From NCBI GenBank assembly GCA_964572965.1, contig CAZNHL010000008.1:19058-83057 (forward strand): a stretch of 64,000 bases of DNA, in the 5' to 3' direction. Of the stretch, positions 54,801 to 64,000 are shown in pieces. Source of the stretch: CAZNHL01 sp964572965. Lineage in GTDB: Bacteria; Bacteroidota; Bacteroidia; Cytophagales; UBA9547. The number at the start of each line of letters is the position of its first letter. Within the stretch, counting starts at the first letter, position 1. The notes beneath the pieces were generated by a model. The model did no database searches and was not told the origin of the DNA. It saw only the letters and a program-made list of their open reading frames with translations. The translations under genes and the position numbers were made by a program.

Positions 54801-54828
54801 AACAAGGGAAAATACAAGTATTAAATAA
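48808..54828 (+). CDS. Giant exported adhesin-like protein with RHS-like C-terminal tail
   Basis: The 2006-residue protein has a signal peptide (KNIFFPLLVIFCFFSTVVGQ) and a long series of DUF11/Ig-like beta domains rich in Asn, Thr and Ser. PKD/Ig-type segments (ATYTWTLPDPAYAELVG; NFIWYKDGQPLNNASG) and an Ala/Pro linker follow. Then come a Cys cluster (GGGCTGNNCPDCVLQCSSC) and a carbohydrate-binding-like sandwich (KAYILTAWVHEDV to FDVYYDDIRLHPEDG). The last 40 residues (ENNYATFYEYDNEGKLVRVK) are a YD/RHS-like repeat. A 10-N gap at 53537 does not break the frame. Function unknown; surface display or a fibre is inferred. Confidence 0.8.
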   Translation: MNKLLKNIFFPLLVIFCFFSTVVGQDLSVVNQANPQGLAQQNKPYIYACSGLNSNINEFEYKVENLLPTTNTGTNALVLNSVQFNLPDGYDYVAGTLTFGGNPGDVTYSGGVLIGAIPGGIQVSENQSLIIYFQAKVDCRVNSVASDVKNVIPFTLSYLKNGIPYSYQVVDSKSNTNTFDILNPVLKPSYTAVSPATAALIPTVEYTRDLIVTNSGTAPSKNFKIAYTTPNPYYNNIVQMSLPVLSGAIITQISSDPLVYSVDLGTNSLNPGQSVTIHENFKIIDCRGTYLQYKTEIDYACAVSGSCSDEIYKQNTTPAYNIEGGNPSISISSNDIAFTDAQQTIVYDIQNNASASLGVARDINFTVSGSAIISSAELINSNGLSAGTISVTNNQLDFSSLSTSPNYPFTNLDADGSGLKNDLAGGVHFSLKLNFYFDCSSNASLNKDLVLRADFKNICNSPTYVSQESSLKPDANVFFLIEGNTDFEYGVPGAIKLKGTKPTIAAQHFSYDNLYMYGTVSIPDVLDMNINAYNVTGPVVAGGKKTYTFQFKNDGAADCSGGNCNYNMIASSFEIDAVITNNNACLTYSEEEIEFSIAFKSSVSTCAIGTQPLVDQVYLIGADDVCLTNGGTPVTGNGSGTGIGTPGTTVDPSEGKLKTQLLTVERITWGYKPSAFYLGTDLTNANRILTDADAALINKGAAIENDDIRFIATGTIKGGTISSAIKLRVKYNFDGLSQDLPLDFTTAQVTFVQKSSGGTVKRTVNITGTDIYIRREGGSNNRLIDINIPGGTLFAEDDIFTCTFVLKVKTDFASNTGQYLSKSLRANYYVVDPAATISRGTRLGLYQYVKNVNGSYDQFVQQYCGGSYVATDAYTNQNNINPFNNEFRPLIKINKILQNQQFKDYLASTGGAAYNLHIYNTDNNASIAINNPDNINVYLPWSNYYISLQSGLFATPACNTAAYTSPHSTSFDYEYVPNTSIKGITSGYNYYYMYTPYVGWDNSTSVIYYSSYTSQATWDLYFSSSSISDVDFYLKVIPKGTNKATFVSYSMNSGAAQSQLFVPNTYVKLTGTNVNSYNKITLAAVFSNCTAAYVDKYDVQIISVCKGKPVGCTSEAPQTISLQLEYRSSILGLSMVKDRVILANICKGYALSSTIQSLGVADLTNVSFALGLPNGFTFDKPNSMVTFNAADYSFTDSDPSTVTNLVRSLPNTLNTNISFMGWKMSGIINGNGTLQGSRTGQFGQNLDVLFKLISKCSSGMPDDQYAYDPEDPIQVIVQGTKNCGSPAAITSTIQVIPYDNYVSPEGSINLKLRAASFTSCDKKASVLLDATNLSYGSTTGGDEYMVELAYDPAKVKFNTMLVGDAPFSTSGGYVRWFMNAAAKQYILEFELLEGVASTETSTVYSAKIRKSIQVDLCQDAPGSCSKVYAMVGYNPTRTAGISLPDCDLSGITIICALASGNVYDYATTPRPGATYTWTLPDPAYAELVGTSNTNQISIKYKNLTSAPATIGSIKVSISEPGSSTPIVFERTVYVKQPVENESPLSIELPCPGLPVAANTVYKVKITELVFNPDGELXXXXKVKINGASTSSFYQLDMNQDGVPDFTASEDYVNVSFPSPGVYTVRLLGDASDLCSTGDGTLTVTVVSYEAYLTAQAICAVKNQTSTIRLDGPASASNSNFIWYKDGQPLNNASGNTYEANAPGVYAIALKDLSCATDDVINTVMASSANDNPVPQSLAAAALNEVSAGSNTADASQSIADNNIIQNALAAANAASAALAPPPSQLTVAPSAASVPTLLFMLGNYEVIQLDGVVYIRTVIRAEICFQDKNGSGGGCTGNNCPDCVLQCSSCFKPESGKAYILTAWVHEDVEQSSSLVNQGKVEVEFAGGTTAKYVAQMKAEDPLIDGWKRVFVRFVTPANYATMTIRLQTSPDFDVYYDDIRLHPEDGTMQSFVYDPVYLRLSSTLDENNYATFYEYDNEGKLVRVKKETARGIMTIKETRENTSIK
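53537..53546. other. Assembly gap (10 N) in the second giant gene
   Basis: The frame continues across the Ns at their nominal length, so the true gap is 1 modulo 3. A few residues or a domain may be missing from the protein here. Confidence 0.95.
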
Positions 54829-54849
54829 GGACATTTAACTAAAAAATAT

Positions 54850-56091
54850 ATGAGGCTTTTAGGTTTATTTATTCCGAAAATATTAACGGTTTTATTTGTT
54901 TGTACAGTGCCATTAATGTCGCTGGCACAACCGGCAGGCTGGTCTAGGGTATATTGTGACTGGACTTTATATCAGGATGCAGGGACTATTTGGCCTGCTC
55001 CTGTTCCGATAGTAGACGGGCATGGGAATGTGTACGTGCATGAATATAAGGGTTTTATAGAATTAACGCCTCCGTATAATATAGATTGGAAACATCAGGT
55101 AAGTAAGTATTCTGCAGATGGGGTCTATGTGAGTTCCTTTGNNNNNNNNNNCTTTGGCAAAGCAGCTGACGAGACTATCCCTGAATATTTTTTACAGATG
55201 GAGATCGGTAAAGCTGATAATTTTTATTTGTGGATTACTGATGAAAACGGCTATTTTATCTCTCTCAGAGACCCGAATGGAAAAAAGATCAAAGGATTTG
55301 CACATGGTGGTACTACAGCAGATTCTTTAATTCATGACATTTTTTCAAATTTTACTTTTGACAAAGATATGAATCTCGTGATTCCTGATAAAGGGGATAA
55401 TTCTATTAAAATATTTTCTCCTGATGGAAAATATTTAAGAAAATATGTAAAGCCTGGTATTACAGATGGGAAGGCATTTGGGCCATCAGGAATCGACTAT
55501 GATCGTGTTAATCACAGATATTACCTTCTTGACTTAGCTTATAAAAGGGTATTGGTATATGATGATAATTTTACTCTTTTGAGAATTTTAACCCGAACAG
55601 ATAATTGGTTTGATGGTAATTTGAGGATTATAAAAGTCAACCCTATAACTCACGAGTTATGGACAAATAATGCAGGTAACACTATTAAAATCCTGGATAC
55701 TTTAGGGCAGGATAAAAGTACTTTTAAAGATACCAGCCCTGAAGTAAACTCTGCTCCCCAAGCTTTTACTTTTAATGAGAAAGGTGTGCTTGCAGGTACT
55801 TTCAGTAATACTGAGTGGCTGTACATTTATACACCGGAATCTACTACTACAGGCATCAATGATGCAATACATAAAGAAGGTGCTGTAACAGTGTATAGCC
55901 CGGAGCCTGGGCTTATACAAATCAGGGAAGTATCCGGTAAAAAAATCAAAGAGGTTAATCTGTTTACTGTCACGGGTCAGTCAGAGACATTTACGTCAGA
56001 AACTATTAGGACAGGTTTCAGAGGTTTTATTATTGTGAATACGCTTTTTGAAGACGGAAGCAGTAACAGGACAAAGCTATTTCTTAAGTAA
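54850..56091 (+). CDS. NHL/beta-propeller-like exported protein with T9SS-type tail
   Basis: The 413-residue protein has a signal peptide (IPKILTVLFVCTVPLMSLAQ). NHL/SMP-30-like propeller blades follow, each a short strand set with KYSADGVYVSSF, NSIKIFSPDGKYLRKYV, FGPSGIDYDRVNHRYYLLD or KRVLVYDDNFTLLRIL. The last 70 residues (VTVYSPEPGLIQIREVSGK to NRTKLFLK) resemble a type-A T9SS sorting domain. A 10-N gap near residue 100 keeps the frame. It is part of the giant operon (21 bases after the previous stop) and probably a surface accessory protein. Confidence 0.75.
   Translation: MRLLGLFIPKILTVLFVCTVPLMSLAQPAGWSRVYCDWTLYQDAGTIWPAPVPIVDGHGNVYVHEYKGFIELTPPYNIDWKHQVSKYSADGVYVSSFXXXXFGKAADETIPEYFLQMEIGKADNFYLWITDENGYFISLRDPNGKKIKGFAHGGTTADSLIHDIFSNFTFDKDMNLVIPDKGDNSIKIFSPDGKYLRKYVKPGITDGKAFGPSGIDYDRVNHRYYLLDLAYKRVLVYDDNFTLLRILTRTDNWFDGNLRIIKVNPITHELWTNNAGNTIKILDTLGQDKSTFKDTSPEVNSAPQAFTFNEKGVLAGTFSNTEWLYIYTPESTTTGINDAIHKEGAVTVYSPEPGLIQIREVSGKKIKEVNLFTVTGQSETFTSETIRTGFRGFIIVNTLFEDGSSNRTKLFLK
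55142..55151. other. Assembly gap (10 N) in the propeller-like gene
   Basis: The frame is retained across the Ns, giving a short unknown segment after KYSADGVYVSSF. Confidence 0.95.
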
Positions 56092-56131
56092 ACGATAAAG
56101 TCTATTTGTATTGAAAAAGCATTGTTCGGTT

Positions 56132-56842
56132 ATGAGGTTTTTGCTGTTGTTTTTCTGTGTGGTATTTTGTGGGGAGATTTTTGCCCAGGCAAAAGAAGAA
56201 ATTACTATGATCTCAAAGTTTTACCGGCAGCATAAAAATTACAGAGTGGTTGTAAAATATAAAATGTTTGAAACAGCAACTTCCGGTACCCAGCTGGAGA
56301 GCTACAGTGCTACACTGTTGCAAAAAGGCGAGGATTATGTGTACGCAATTGAAGGGATCAGGCATGTTAAACTTGGTACAACATATATTGAAATAGATTC
56401 AGCGGATCATGTGATGGCAGTTGGCAACCAGAAAAAAGGCGATGCTACTATGGGCTTTCAGATTGATTCCATGTTTAAGTATTTCAGCGCTACAAGTATC
56501 AAAACTGTGCCGGCAGATGGTGATGGTAAAATGATCCTTTTACCTAACGGCTCATTAAAAGCAAACGGGCAGTTTTCTAAAGTTGAAATGTATTACAATA
56601 ATAAGTACTGTGTTACAAGGCTTGTTTTTCATTTCGCTAAAGCGGTAAAAATGCTTGAAGACAGTGAAAAACTGAGCAAAGGCCGCCTGGAAGTTCTTTA
56701 CGGAACTTATGAAAATTTACCGGCAGATGCAGGCACATTATTCTCGCATAATACCTATTACCGTGAAAAAGGCAAAGTACTTGTTGCCGGTTCACAATAC
56801 CAAACATATACAGTATACGATACCCGTTTTCAGGAAAAATAA
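56132..56842 (+). CDS. Exported protein of unknown function in the giant operon
   Basis: From ATG 56132 it has about 236 residues; the frame from TTG 56111 adds seven. The signal peptide MRFLLLFFCVVFCGEIFAQ lacks a lipobox. The mature domain alternates beta strands (YRVVVKYKMFETATS; YVYAIEGIRHVKLGTTYIEID; KYCVTRLVFHFAKAVKML), vaguely like the open-barrel fold of LolA-type carrier proteins, but no family is claimed. It lies 21 bases before the third giant gene. A carrier, chaperone or capping role is a guess. Confidence 0.7.
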   Translation: MRFLLLFFCVVFCGEIFAQAKEEITMISKFYRQHKNYRVVVKYKMFETATSGTQLESYSATLLQKGEDYVYAIEGIRHVKLGTTYIEIDSADHVMAVGNQKKGDATMGFQIDSMFKYFSATSIKTVPADGDGKMILLPNGSLKANGQFSKVEMYYNNKYCVTRLVFHFAKAVKMLEDSEKLSKGRLEVLYGTYENLPADAGTLFSHNTYYREKGKVLVAGSQYQTYTVYDTRFQEK

Positions 56843-56863
56843 GAGATTTTCATATTATTCAGC

Positions 56864-59800
56864 ATGATGAAGAATCGTTTTTTTAGTCTATTGACTTTAT
56901 TGATCAGCTTAATTACCTCGCAGGTTTTTGCGGGAAAAGAATACACAGAATGTCTTCCTCTGTCAGGAGCCGGCTTGGTTGCCGGTAAAGAACTTGTCAA
57001 CAGTGACAGGTACTATGGGCAGGTAAATGTGCCATATAAAGAGAAAAGTATGTACAGTTCTGTACAGCTGGCGTTAGACTATGCAGGTATTAACGGCGTA
57101 GGTATAAATGCCAGAGTCGATCTGGAAGTACAAGTCTCAGCGGAATTTTATAGCCGTACAGGACAGTTGCTGGGCGGCGCTGCAGTAGTCAAGACTTTGA
57201 AAGCGAGTTATATCAATACAGCCGGCAGTAAGCCTGTTGGTCTGGATGCGATAGATATGGCCGGCGCTTATTTTGTGAAAGCTAAAGTAAAGAGCGTTAA
57301 GGCTACCATGACGCCTGGCGGAGGTACTGTGCAAACTTTGAGTACGGCACCATCCTATTTTTCATTAAAATGTTATAGTCAGTCTGAACGCTATTTTCCG
57401 GTAAATACAACGGATATTCCTTATTCGAACGGAGGTACACTGACTCACTTTTTTGATCCGAACAGCAACAGCCTTGAAGTCAGATGGGATTACCTTGACG
57501 GAGCAGAGGACTATGAACTTGAATACACTTATATAGATAACTATCTTGATAAAACCGGGCTGACATTAAATTATGATTTTAAGCATAACAGCACGCGTGT
57601 CGTTACTCAGAACAACAGTTATCAGATACCATTGCTTTTTAACAAAGGATTTATTTTATATCGTGTAAGAGGTGTAGGGCGCAGCGGTCAGCATTATGAC
57701 ATTCCTGTTTTTGGAAAATGGTCAGGAGCTCAGAGTGATCATGGGCAGGTAAGCAGCTATTTGTCTGCCAATAAATATGAAATTCTGGAAATTCCGGCGC
57801 TGGTGAATAAGAACTGGCAAAGATCGGTTGATTTTGCAGAACAGGGAAAACGTAAAGATCAGATCAGTTATTTTGACGGGAGTCTGCGCATGCGTCAGCA
57901 ACAGGTGATGTCAAATACAAATAAAGAAGTGATCGCAAGTGAAACGATCTATGACCATGTAGGCCGTGGCGTTATCAAAACCTTACCTGCACCATTGTCG
58001 CCTGCGCGCAATGACAATAAAATGTTCTACCAGCAGAACCTGAGTCTTGTAAACCCGACAACAGCGTATTCAAAAACAGATTTTGATATTGATGGTAGTG
58101 GCAGTGGATGTGAAACCAATCCGGTTGCTATGGACAATAGTAATGGTGCGAGCCAGTATTATTCACCACAGAACCCGATGAAGACAGGCGCCAATGCATA
58201 TATCCCTGATGCAAAAGGTTTCCCTTACACTCAGGTGGAATTCATGAATGATAATACAGGCCGTATCCGCCGCCAGAGTGGAGTGGGTGTTGACCATAAA
58301 TTAGGCTCAGGGCATGAGACTAAAAACCTTTATGAAACTCCGACTCAGACTGAACTTGATGCCATGTTTGGTAATGATGTAGGATATGCTTCACACTATA
58401 GCAAAAATATTGTAATAGACCCTAACGGTCAGGTAAGTATCAGTTATCTGGATATGTCGGGCAAAGTAGTGGCAACAGCTTTGGCTGGTGCTAAACCTGC
58501 TTCACTGGATGCTTTAGGTTCCTATACAGCAGATGAACAGCGCAATGCACAGGTGCTTTATCCTGAAAGCCCTTATTATACAGCAGCAGACCTTGCCGGT
58601 GTACAGCCAGAGAGTACGGCAAAGAGAGGTGCTAATGCCAATACGCTTACCAATAACAATACAAGCCTGGAACTTCACCAGACACTGGCGGTGATCAAGC
58701 CAAGTACAGAATATAAAATCAATTATGAAGTAACTCCTGAAAAACTTAACCAGCTGAAATGTGCTGATGGTATAACAACCATCAACGTGTGCTATGACTG
58801 TGTTTACGATATGGAACTGAGTGTACTCGATGAATGCAATAATGTAATCAGTACTTCAGGTAAAGTAAAAGTCGGCACATTAGGGAGTGGAACTTCGGGT
58901 ACCTGTGTAAACAATAGTGCTTATGCACTACCTGAAATGGTTGTTACACTTAACCAGGGTACTTATACTATTGTCAAGAAACTGACAGTAAATGAAGAAG
59001 CTTTGAATTTTTATGCTGAAGCTTACTGGAACAATTATAAAGCAAACTGTCCGGGCGAACTGACTACTGTTCAGGCGGAAACAAATATTTTACAAAATGA
59101 TGTCACTTGTGACGGTGCAATTTGTGTAGAATGTGCAACTACGCTTTTATCTTCTTATACTGCCCATGTGGCAAGCTTTGGAGATCAGAGTCTTGCTAAA
59201 AGAGAGTATTACTATAAGAAAAAAGAATGTGCAGAAGACTGCAATAATTTTGGAGAAAATGAAAGCACTTACAGAATATTGCTGGCTGATGTGAGCCCAC
59301 ATGGTCAGTATGGCTGTGTAGCTGATTCATGTGACCGGAAAACATCGGTTTTCAATGTCAACAATAGTTTGAGCAGTAACTATTTTGGCGCTACAGGTAA
59401 CTGGAGGAAGCCGTTTTACAATTATCTGGACCAGGATACCGAATTAAACCTGCCTGATATCGGCGCTTCATCAGATCAGGCAAAGAAAATGCACTACTTT
59501 AATGAGTATGGCGATTTATCTTATATTCCGGTTACGGTACTTGTAAAAGATCCGACGAAAGAAGAAAATAAACTTTACAGTGATTACTCGATAGAGCCTG
59601 AAGTTCTGTATTCCGGAACAGGTGATGCCAAAACACTTCGTTCAGGGATACTTAAACTTGCCAAAATCAATACAGTTGATGTACGTGACCTTACTACTGG
59701 TGAAGTGCTGAAGTCCCAGAATACTTATGAACTGACAGGTATTGTTGTAAATGATGCTGCTGCGCTGGGCAGAGAGCTTGCAGATGATGAAGTATGGGTA

Positions 59801-62800
59801 GTAGAGCCGCAAAACCTTCAGGAAGTAGGTGATTTCCTTAAAAACTGGGAGGTAAGCTGGGCTTCTTCTCTGGTAGTTAACCACCCGGAGTTCTGTTATT
59901 ATAAATACAGGGCAACTGTTACACAGACTATACCTTCAGGCGGTAGATTTACTTATACAAGTGAAGACTTTGACCTGGCATTGACGAGTCATACTTTCGC
60001 TGAAATCATCGGCGGTGTACAGGTCGGAGATTATAAAAATGATAAAGATAATATTGTAAAACTGGTAGATTTTAGTCGTAAAGACCCTCGCAGCATTAAC
60101 AGTCTTACAGCTGATTTTCTGTTGTCTCAGGATCCGTATTTTGCAGGTAACACTGCTTTGTATAATGCAATGAAGGCGAAACTTTCCAAGGGACCATCAG
60201 GCAAAGACCTGCGCTATGAGGTAGCCCTTGAAAATCGTTTACCTGTTTCTTTCCATATACCTAATATTGAAACAGACTTTGCAGCAGATGGAAACAAATT
60301 CCTGACAGATGATAATACCACCGCTGATGTTAATGAGCAGGAAGAAGACTGGACACTTTACGCATCAAGGTATGTTTCATATAAAACACAGATTATAGTA
60401 CAGCAGTCGGATGTTTATTGTACAAATACTTTCAGTATCAACGGAGGTGCATTCGGCAATACCAATGTTTGTATAGGGCAGAAAAACTTTAATCCTTCGA
60501 TGGCAGCATGGCGTTACGGTAACCTGTTCCGCTGGGATTGGTTCTGGACAAGGCTGGTCAGCCCTTGCGGCTGGTACCATTACAGTTTGTATCTTGACAA
60601 GTCCAAACGTTATAATGCCACTATGGATGTAATGCCGGGCTGGCAGGAAGACCAGTGTTCGGCAGAACAAGAAGATGAAGGGGTAGTCCGCAGAAGAGGC
60701 AACCTTACTCATTATCAGCAGACGGGACAATATCCTATTCTATGGAACCTTGAAACTGCACTTGACGGCTTGCTGCAGAAAGGAGTATTGAGTTATAAAT
60801 CCAGTACAAACCTTCCTGATGTCTTTTTTGAAAAACGTGACAGCCGTTTGCTTGGTCAGGATTTGTATGATATCCTTGTTTATAATCAGGTAATGCCTGT
60901 TACAATGGGTGATGTATTCTACAAAACTCGTGGTATCAAATGGAAAGCAACTACAAGAAAAGGTGTGCTGGGCGGGACAGGAACAGCTGGTCCGGTGTAC
61001 AATGTTGTTGACGGGCAGTTTGTAAAATATAACAGGCTGAGCCGTGCCGAGTCATCTTTGAATACCTGTGCAAATGTTTCACTGTATATCCCGCAGACCA
61101 GTTCTTATAGTTATAGAGAAACAAGAGATGTAAGCGGTGCAAACGGCGCTACTTTTATAGACGAACAGGTATATACCATCCCTTTAGGTTTTGAAATTTC
61201 AGAACAGGTTACTTCTGTTCCTGTAAGCAATTCTGGTAATGCTAACCCGGCAGTAACCAAAATATTTGAACCTAAAATCAACAAGATTTATGGTTTACGC
61301 TATATAGGTGCAGGTACGGGGACCAATACTTACCGTTTTTCAGCCAAACTGGAATATGAGATATGGATAAATGAAGCAGGAGCGCGTAAGCTGATCGGTT
61401 ATACTACAGTAATGGCCATAGGCGAGACTTGTATTGTGATCGACGGCACTGCTGATGATGATTTGTCTGAAGTATGTAATAAAAGTGAGGAATCTAAAGC
61501 ACTTGAACAATTACTTTCTTCAATAGCTGTTACTCGTCAGCTCGGCTGCGGAATGAATAAAACTTTGGGAGGAAGCGCTACAATCAGCAGCGCGATGTCT
61601 AATTTTTACAATCCGATCTTAAACAAATACCTGACCTGCGTTGAATCATCAATTGTACCTTCAAGTATCAAATTTGATGTTGTCTGCACAGGAACAACAC
61701 AGACTTATAACCTGCCTGATGATACAGATACAGGTACTTTCGGTTATGGAACGAGCGCTGCAAGCGGGCCTGGTTTTGCTGCGGCACGTCTGGAAGAACC
61801 TATTGCTTCCGGTTCATCGGGTCCGGATAACGCTCCGCCTCCTTCTCAGCCGACAACAATAGGAGGGGCTACTTTGGAGGATGCACTGAACTCCAATTCA
61901 ACATTGACAATCAAAGTGCCTGCAGGTGACCCGAATGGGATGGAAATCGACCTGAAAGCTATGGGACAGGGAACGAACTTCTCAATCCTTGCAAGTGATA
62001 TAGCAGGTTTTTCTTGTCTGAAGCCGGGTGCTGAGCCCAATACGTTTACTATTACAGCCTGGGTAAACCAGAATGGCGTAATGGTGCCTGTACAATTCCG
62101 CGGAAATTTAGGTTTTGGTAATCGTCCGTCAGGAAGCTGCACAAACTTTAAGTTCCAGGACTGCGGTCCTTCAAGACCTGCTGCCTGTGCGAGCGAAAAG
62201 AACACGCGCAGGGTGTCTATGGAAGCCTTTATCAATGAACTGGTTTCTACTAATGCTCTTCATTTTTCTGCTACACCTACAGTAGCTTCGCCGGTAATTA
62301 TTTCTCTTGCCAATAACGCAGTGTTCGCGTCCGGCTTCAGCAAAAATTTCAGGTACTTTAACAATGTACCCGCAGGAGGCGTTGTTAATACGCTCAATAT
62401 GAATGCCACTGATCAGGTACATTATGCAAACAGTCTGGTAATAAACTCTGTAGCCAATAATAAGCTGGATGCTTCATTTGCATATGTTTATACAAGCGGA
62501 ACCAGCCAGTCTGTGGTAAGGATCTGTGGCCTGTCGCTGCAATTTGTGAATCCTGCTTCAGCAGTACCGTTCTCATCAATAGTAGGTATGAGAAATCTGC
62601 AGGTAGGCCTGGCTATTGGCACACATGGTGAAAGTCAGTTTACTTGTACTGCTATTTATAAAGCGTCTAACGGCGATTTGCTAACCGTTGAAATGCAGGG
62701 TGTTTCCTGTCTGATGATGGAAAACTGTGATGAGGGTTGTGTAGACGGCGGTTTCGATGAGTTAAACAAAACTGGGCGATTCAATAGCCCGGCATTTCCT

Positions 62801-64000
62801 ACAGAATTTCCTGCGGAAAATGCTACAGGAGCCGGTTTCTTAAGTGATTACGTTACCGCTCATGATCCTGTCCTGGCTGGTAAAGCTGTAGGTGGGCGTG
62901 CTTATATCAGCCGGGAGGTTTCTTCTCAGCTATATACACTGGCTCCTGGCTGCACACTTGCTCTTGATCGTAAAGTGCTTAAAGAACACACAGGAGACCT
63001 GAGCCATATGCTTGTATTGGAAAATAATGGCTCTGTTGTAAATAATAAAAGAGCATGGTACAGAAGTATCAGATTACAAAAAGGCACACCATATATATTT
63101 GAGGCGTATGCTTCCGCGGTTACAGAATATACCTGCGGCACGTCTGGTAAAGTAGAATTGCCATATGAAGTAAAATTAACACCTTTCGCTGATAACCTGA
63201 ACGCCACCCTGGCACGGACAGAAGTGAGTATCAGATTTACAAAAGCGATGCCAACGGTGACGGAAGCATATTTCACCATTACTTACAATGATCAGACAAG
63301 TGAATCAGTGAGAGGTATAGCCGGTAAGCCTGGGCAGATCAAAGGGATTGCCAAATCCGGCAATATTTCTTCTGTCAGCCTGCGTTTTGTATCCAATGAG
63401 TTTGGAACACTTCAGTTGAATAACCTTGTAAGCGGATCTGCTTATGCTCAGTATGTTAATACTTACAATGCGGCATCTGGGCAGGGAGTATTGTATTACC
63501 TTGAAACAGGTAATTACGTGCCTGCTTCAGGTACTGCCATGGCTTGTATCCCTTGCACCGGAAATACAGGTAATGGTAATCAGTCATTTGGCGGGCCACC
63601 GGTAGGAGCAAATACATCTTTATCTTTGTATTATAATACCGGAAGCGGCATTCAGTCTGNNNNNNNNNNGATCAGTTGAAATATGAAAAGGGCTGGCAGA
63701 AAATGACCGGGATTATCCAGCTTGACTGGACAGACGAAGAGCAGTTTCATGATATTGAAATAGGTGTCATTGTGAATGACAATGGTTCCGGTGTATTACG
63801 CAGATATGCTCTGGATGATATTGCTCTGTTGAGTGATTGCGGTACCCAGGTAAGCACATTTATAGCGAACATTGAAGATCCGTGTCAGTCTATGATAGAT
63901 GCGGTGGCTTCTATGAATACTTATATTGTAGAACAGCAGCTGAAAGACCAGAAAATAAATGAATTCAAAGATGCCTATACAAAAAAATGCTTAAGCGCTG
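56864..64000 (+). CDS. Giant RHS-like exported protein, continues past the window end
   Basis: From ATG 56864 a signal peptide (LLTLLISLITSQVFAG) is followed by more than 2370 visible residues. A module typical of giant Bacteroidota RHS proteins is seen near residues 325-385: WQRSVDFAEQGKRKDQISYF, DGSLRMRQQQVMSN, then ETIYDHVGRGVIKTLPAP. Several Cys-rich segments (CDGAICVECATTLLSSY) and carbohydrate-binding-like sandwiches follow. After a 10-N gap the frame resumes at DQLKYEKGWQKMTG and runs to the window edge with the helix INEFKDAYTKKCLSA. The frame shift implies a gap length of 2 modulo 3, so the stop at 63679 is artefactual. The RHS repeats and any C-terminal toxin domain would lie downstream. 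Confidence 0.82.
63660..63669. other. Assembly gap (10 N) in the RHS-like gene
   Basis: Only one frame is open after the gap (from 63670), and it is not the nominal frame. The real length must be 2 modulo 3. Confidence 0.95.

Noticed and set aside
48808..63679. Minus-strand frames opposite the giant genes (for example 50835-51272 and 61846-62235)
   Set aside because: They lie fully antisense to long exported genes, with low-complexity products lacking signals or domains.

Overview
The window reads as Bacteroidota chromosome. Evidence: a TamL/TamB pair, an S46 dipeptidyl-peptidase, SprB repeats, several secreted proteins with type IX secretion (T9SS) C-terminal sorting tails, TAnnTTTG-type promoters and almost no Shine-Dalgarno sequences. 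Gene content (RHS-like giants, chitin-type deacetylase, DUF922, DUF4272, RAYT) would fit a Chitinophaga/Cytophaga/Sphingobacteria-like environmental lineage, but genus cannot be fixed from this sequence. The assembly has five N gaps (four of 10 N, one of 100 N). All lie inside genes and mostly look like placeholders.

Layout. 0.2-4.4 kb: an outer-membrane beta-barrel-like protein, a DUF922 metalloprotease-like protein, a T9SS cargo protein broken by a gap, and a REP-associated tyrosine transposase (RAYT) that carries a REP-like palindrome inside its own reading frame. 4.4-9.5 kb (minus strand): a pentapeptide-repeat protein, a 51-residue ORF coupled to an S46 peptidase, a small lipoprotein, and an alkylation-repair pair (AlkB-like plus AraC-methyltransferase). 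9.6-14.7 kb (minus): a zeta-toxin-like kinase with a small overlapping partner, tyrS, a PhyH dioxygenase, an SDR oxidoreductase and apt. 14.8-17.7 kb (plus): mtnN and a two-component system. 17.8-27.1 kb (minus): DUF4272, phosphodiester glycosidase, a lipoprotein, tamL and tamB. 27.5-35 kb (plus): a B12/radical-SAM-type enzyme with unusual cysteine spacing, an AT-rich accessory pair (one with a DNA-glycosylase-like fold), an ABC-F ATPase, an ArsR-AHSA1 pair with a visible tandem operator, and an LLM flavin oxidoreductase. 35.2-38 kb (minus): a secreted polysaccharide deacetylase with chitin-binding and tandem Ig-like domains.

The most unusual part is 38.9-64 kb. Nine or more same-strand genes, with gaps of about 40 bp or less or overlaps, encode a SprB-repeat protein, a membrane-anchored Skp/OmpH-like chaperone, a lipoprotein, three giant exported proteins (about 1830, 2006 and more than 2370 residues) with SpvB/RHS-like modules, and three smaller exported proteins. 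I infer a dedicated surface or secreted RHS-like apparatus with its own periplasmic chaperone. Its 3' end, where a variable or toxic tip would be expected, lies beyond the window.

Repeats: the RAYT palindrome has a diverged copy at the histidine-kinase 3' end. A separate pair of near-identical 31-33 bp hairpins lies at 14.75 and 32.9 kb. No rRNA, tRNA, CRISPR array or prophage was recognised.
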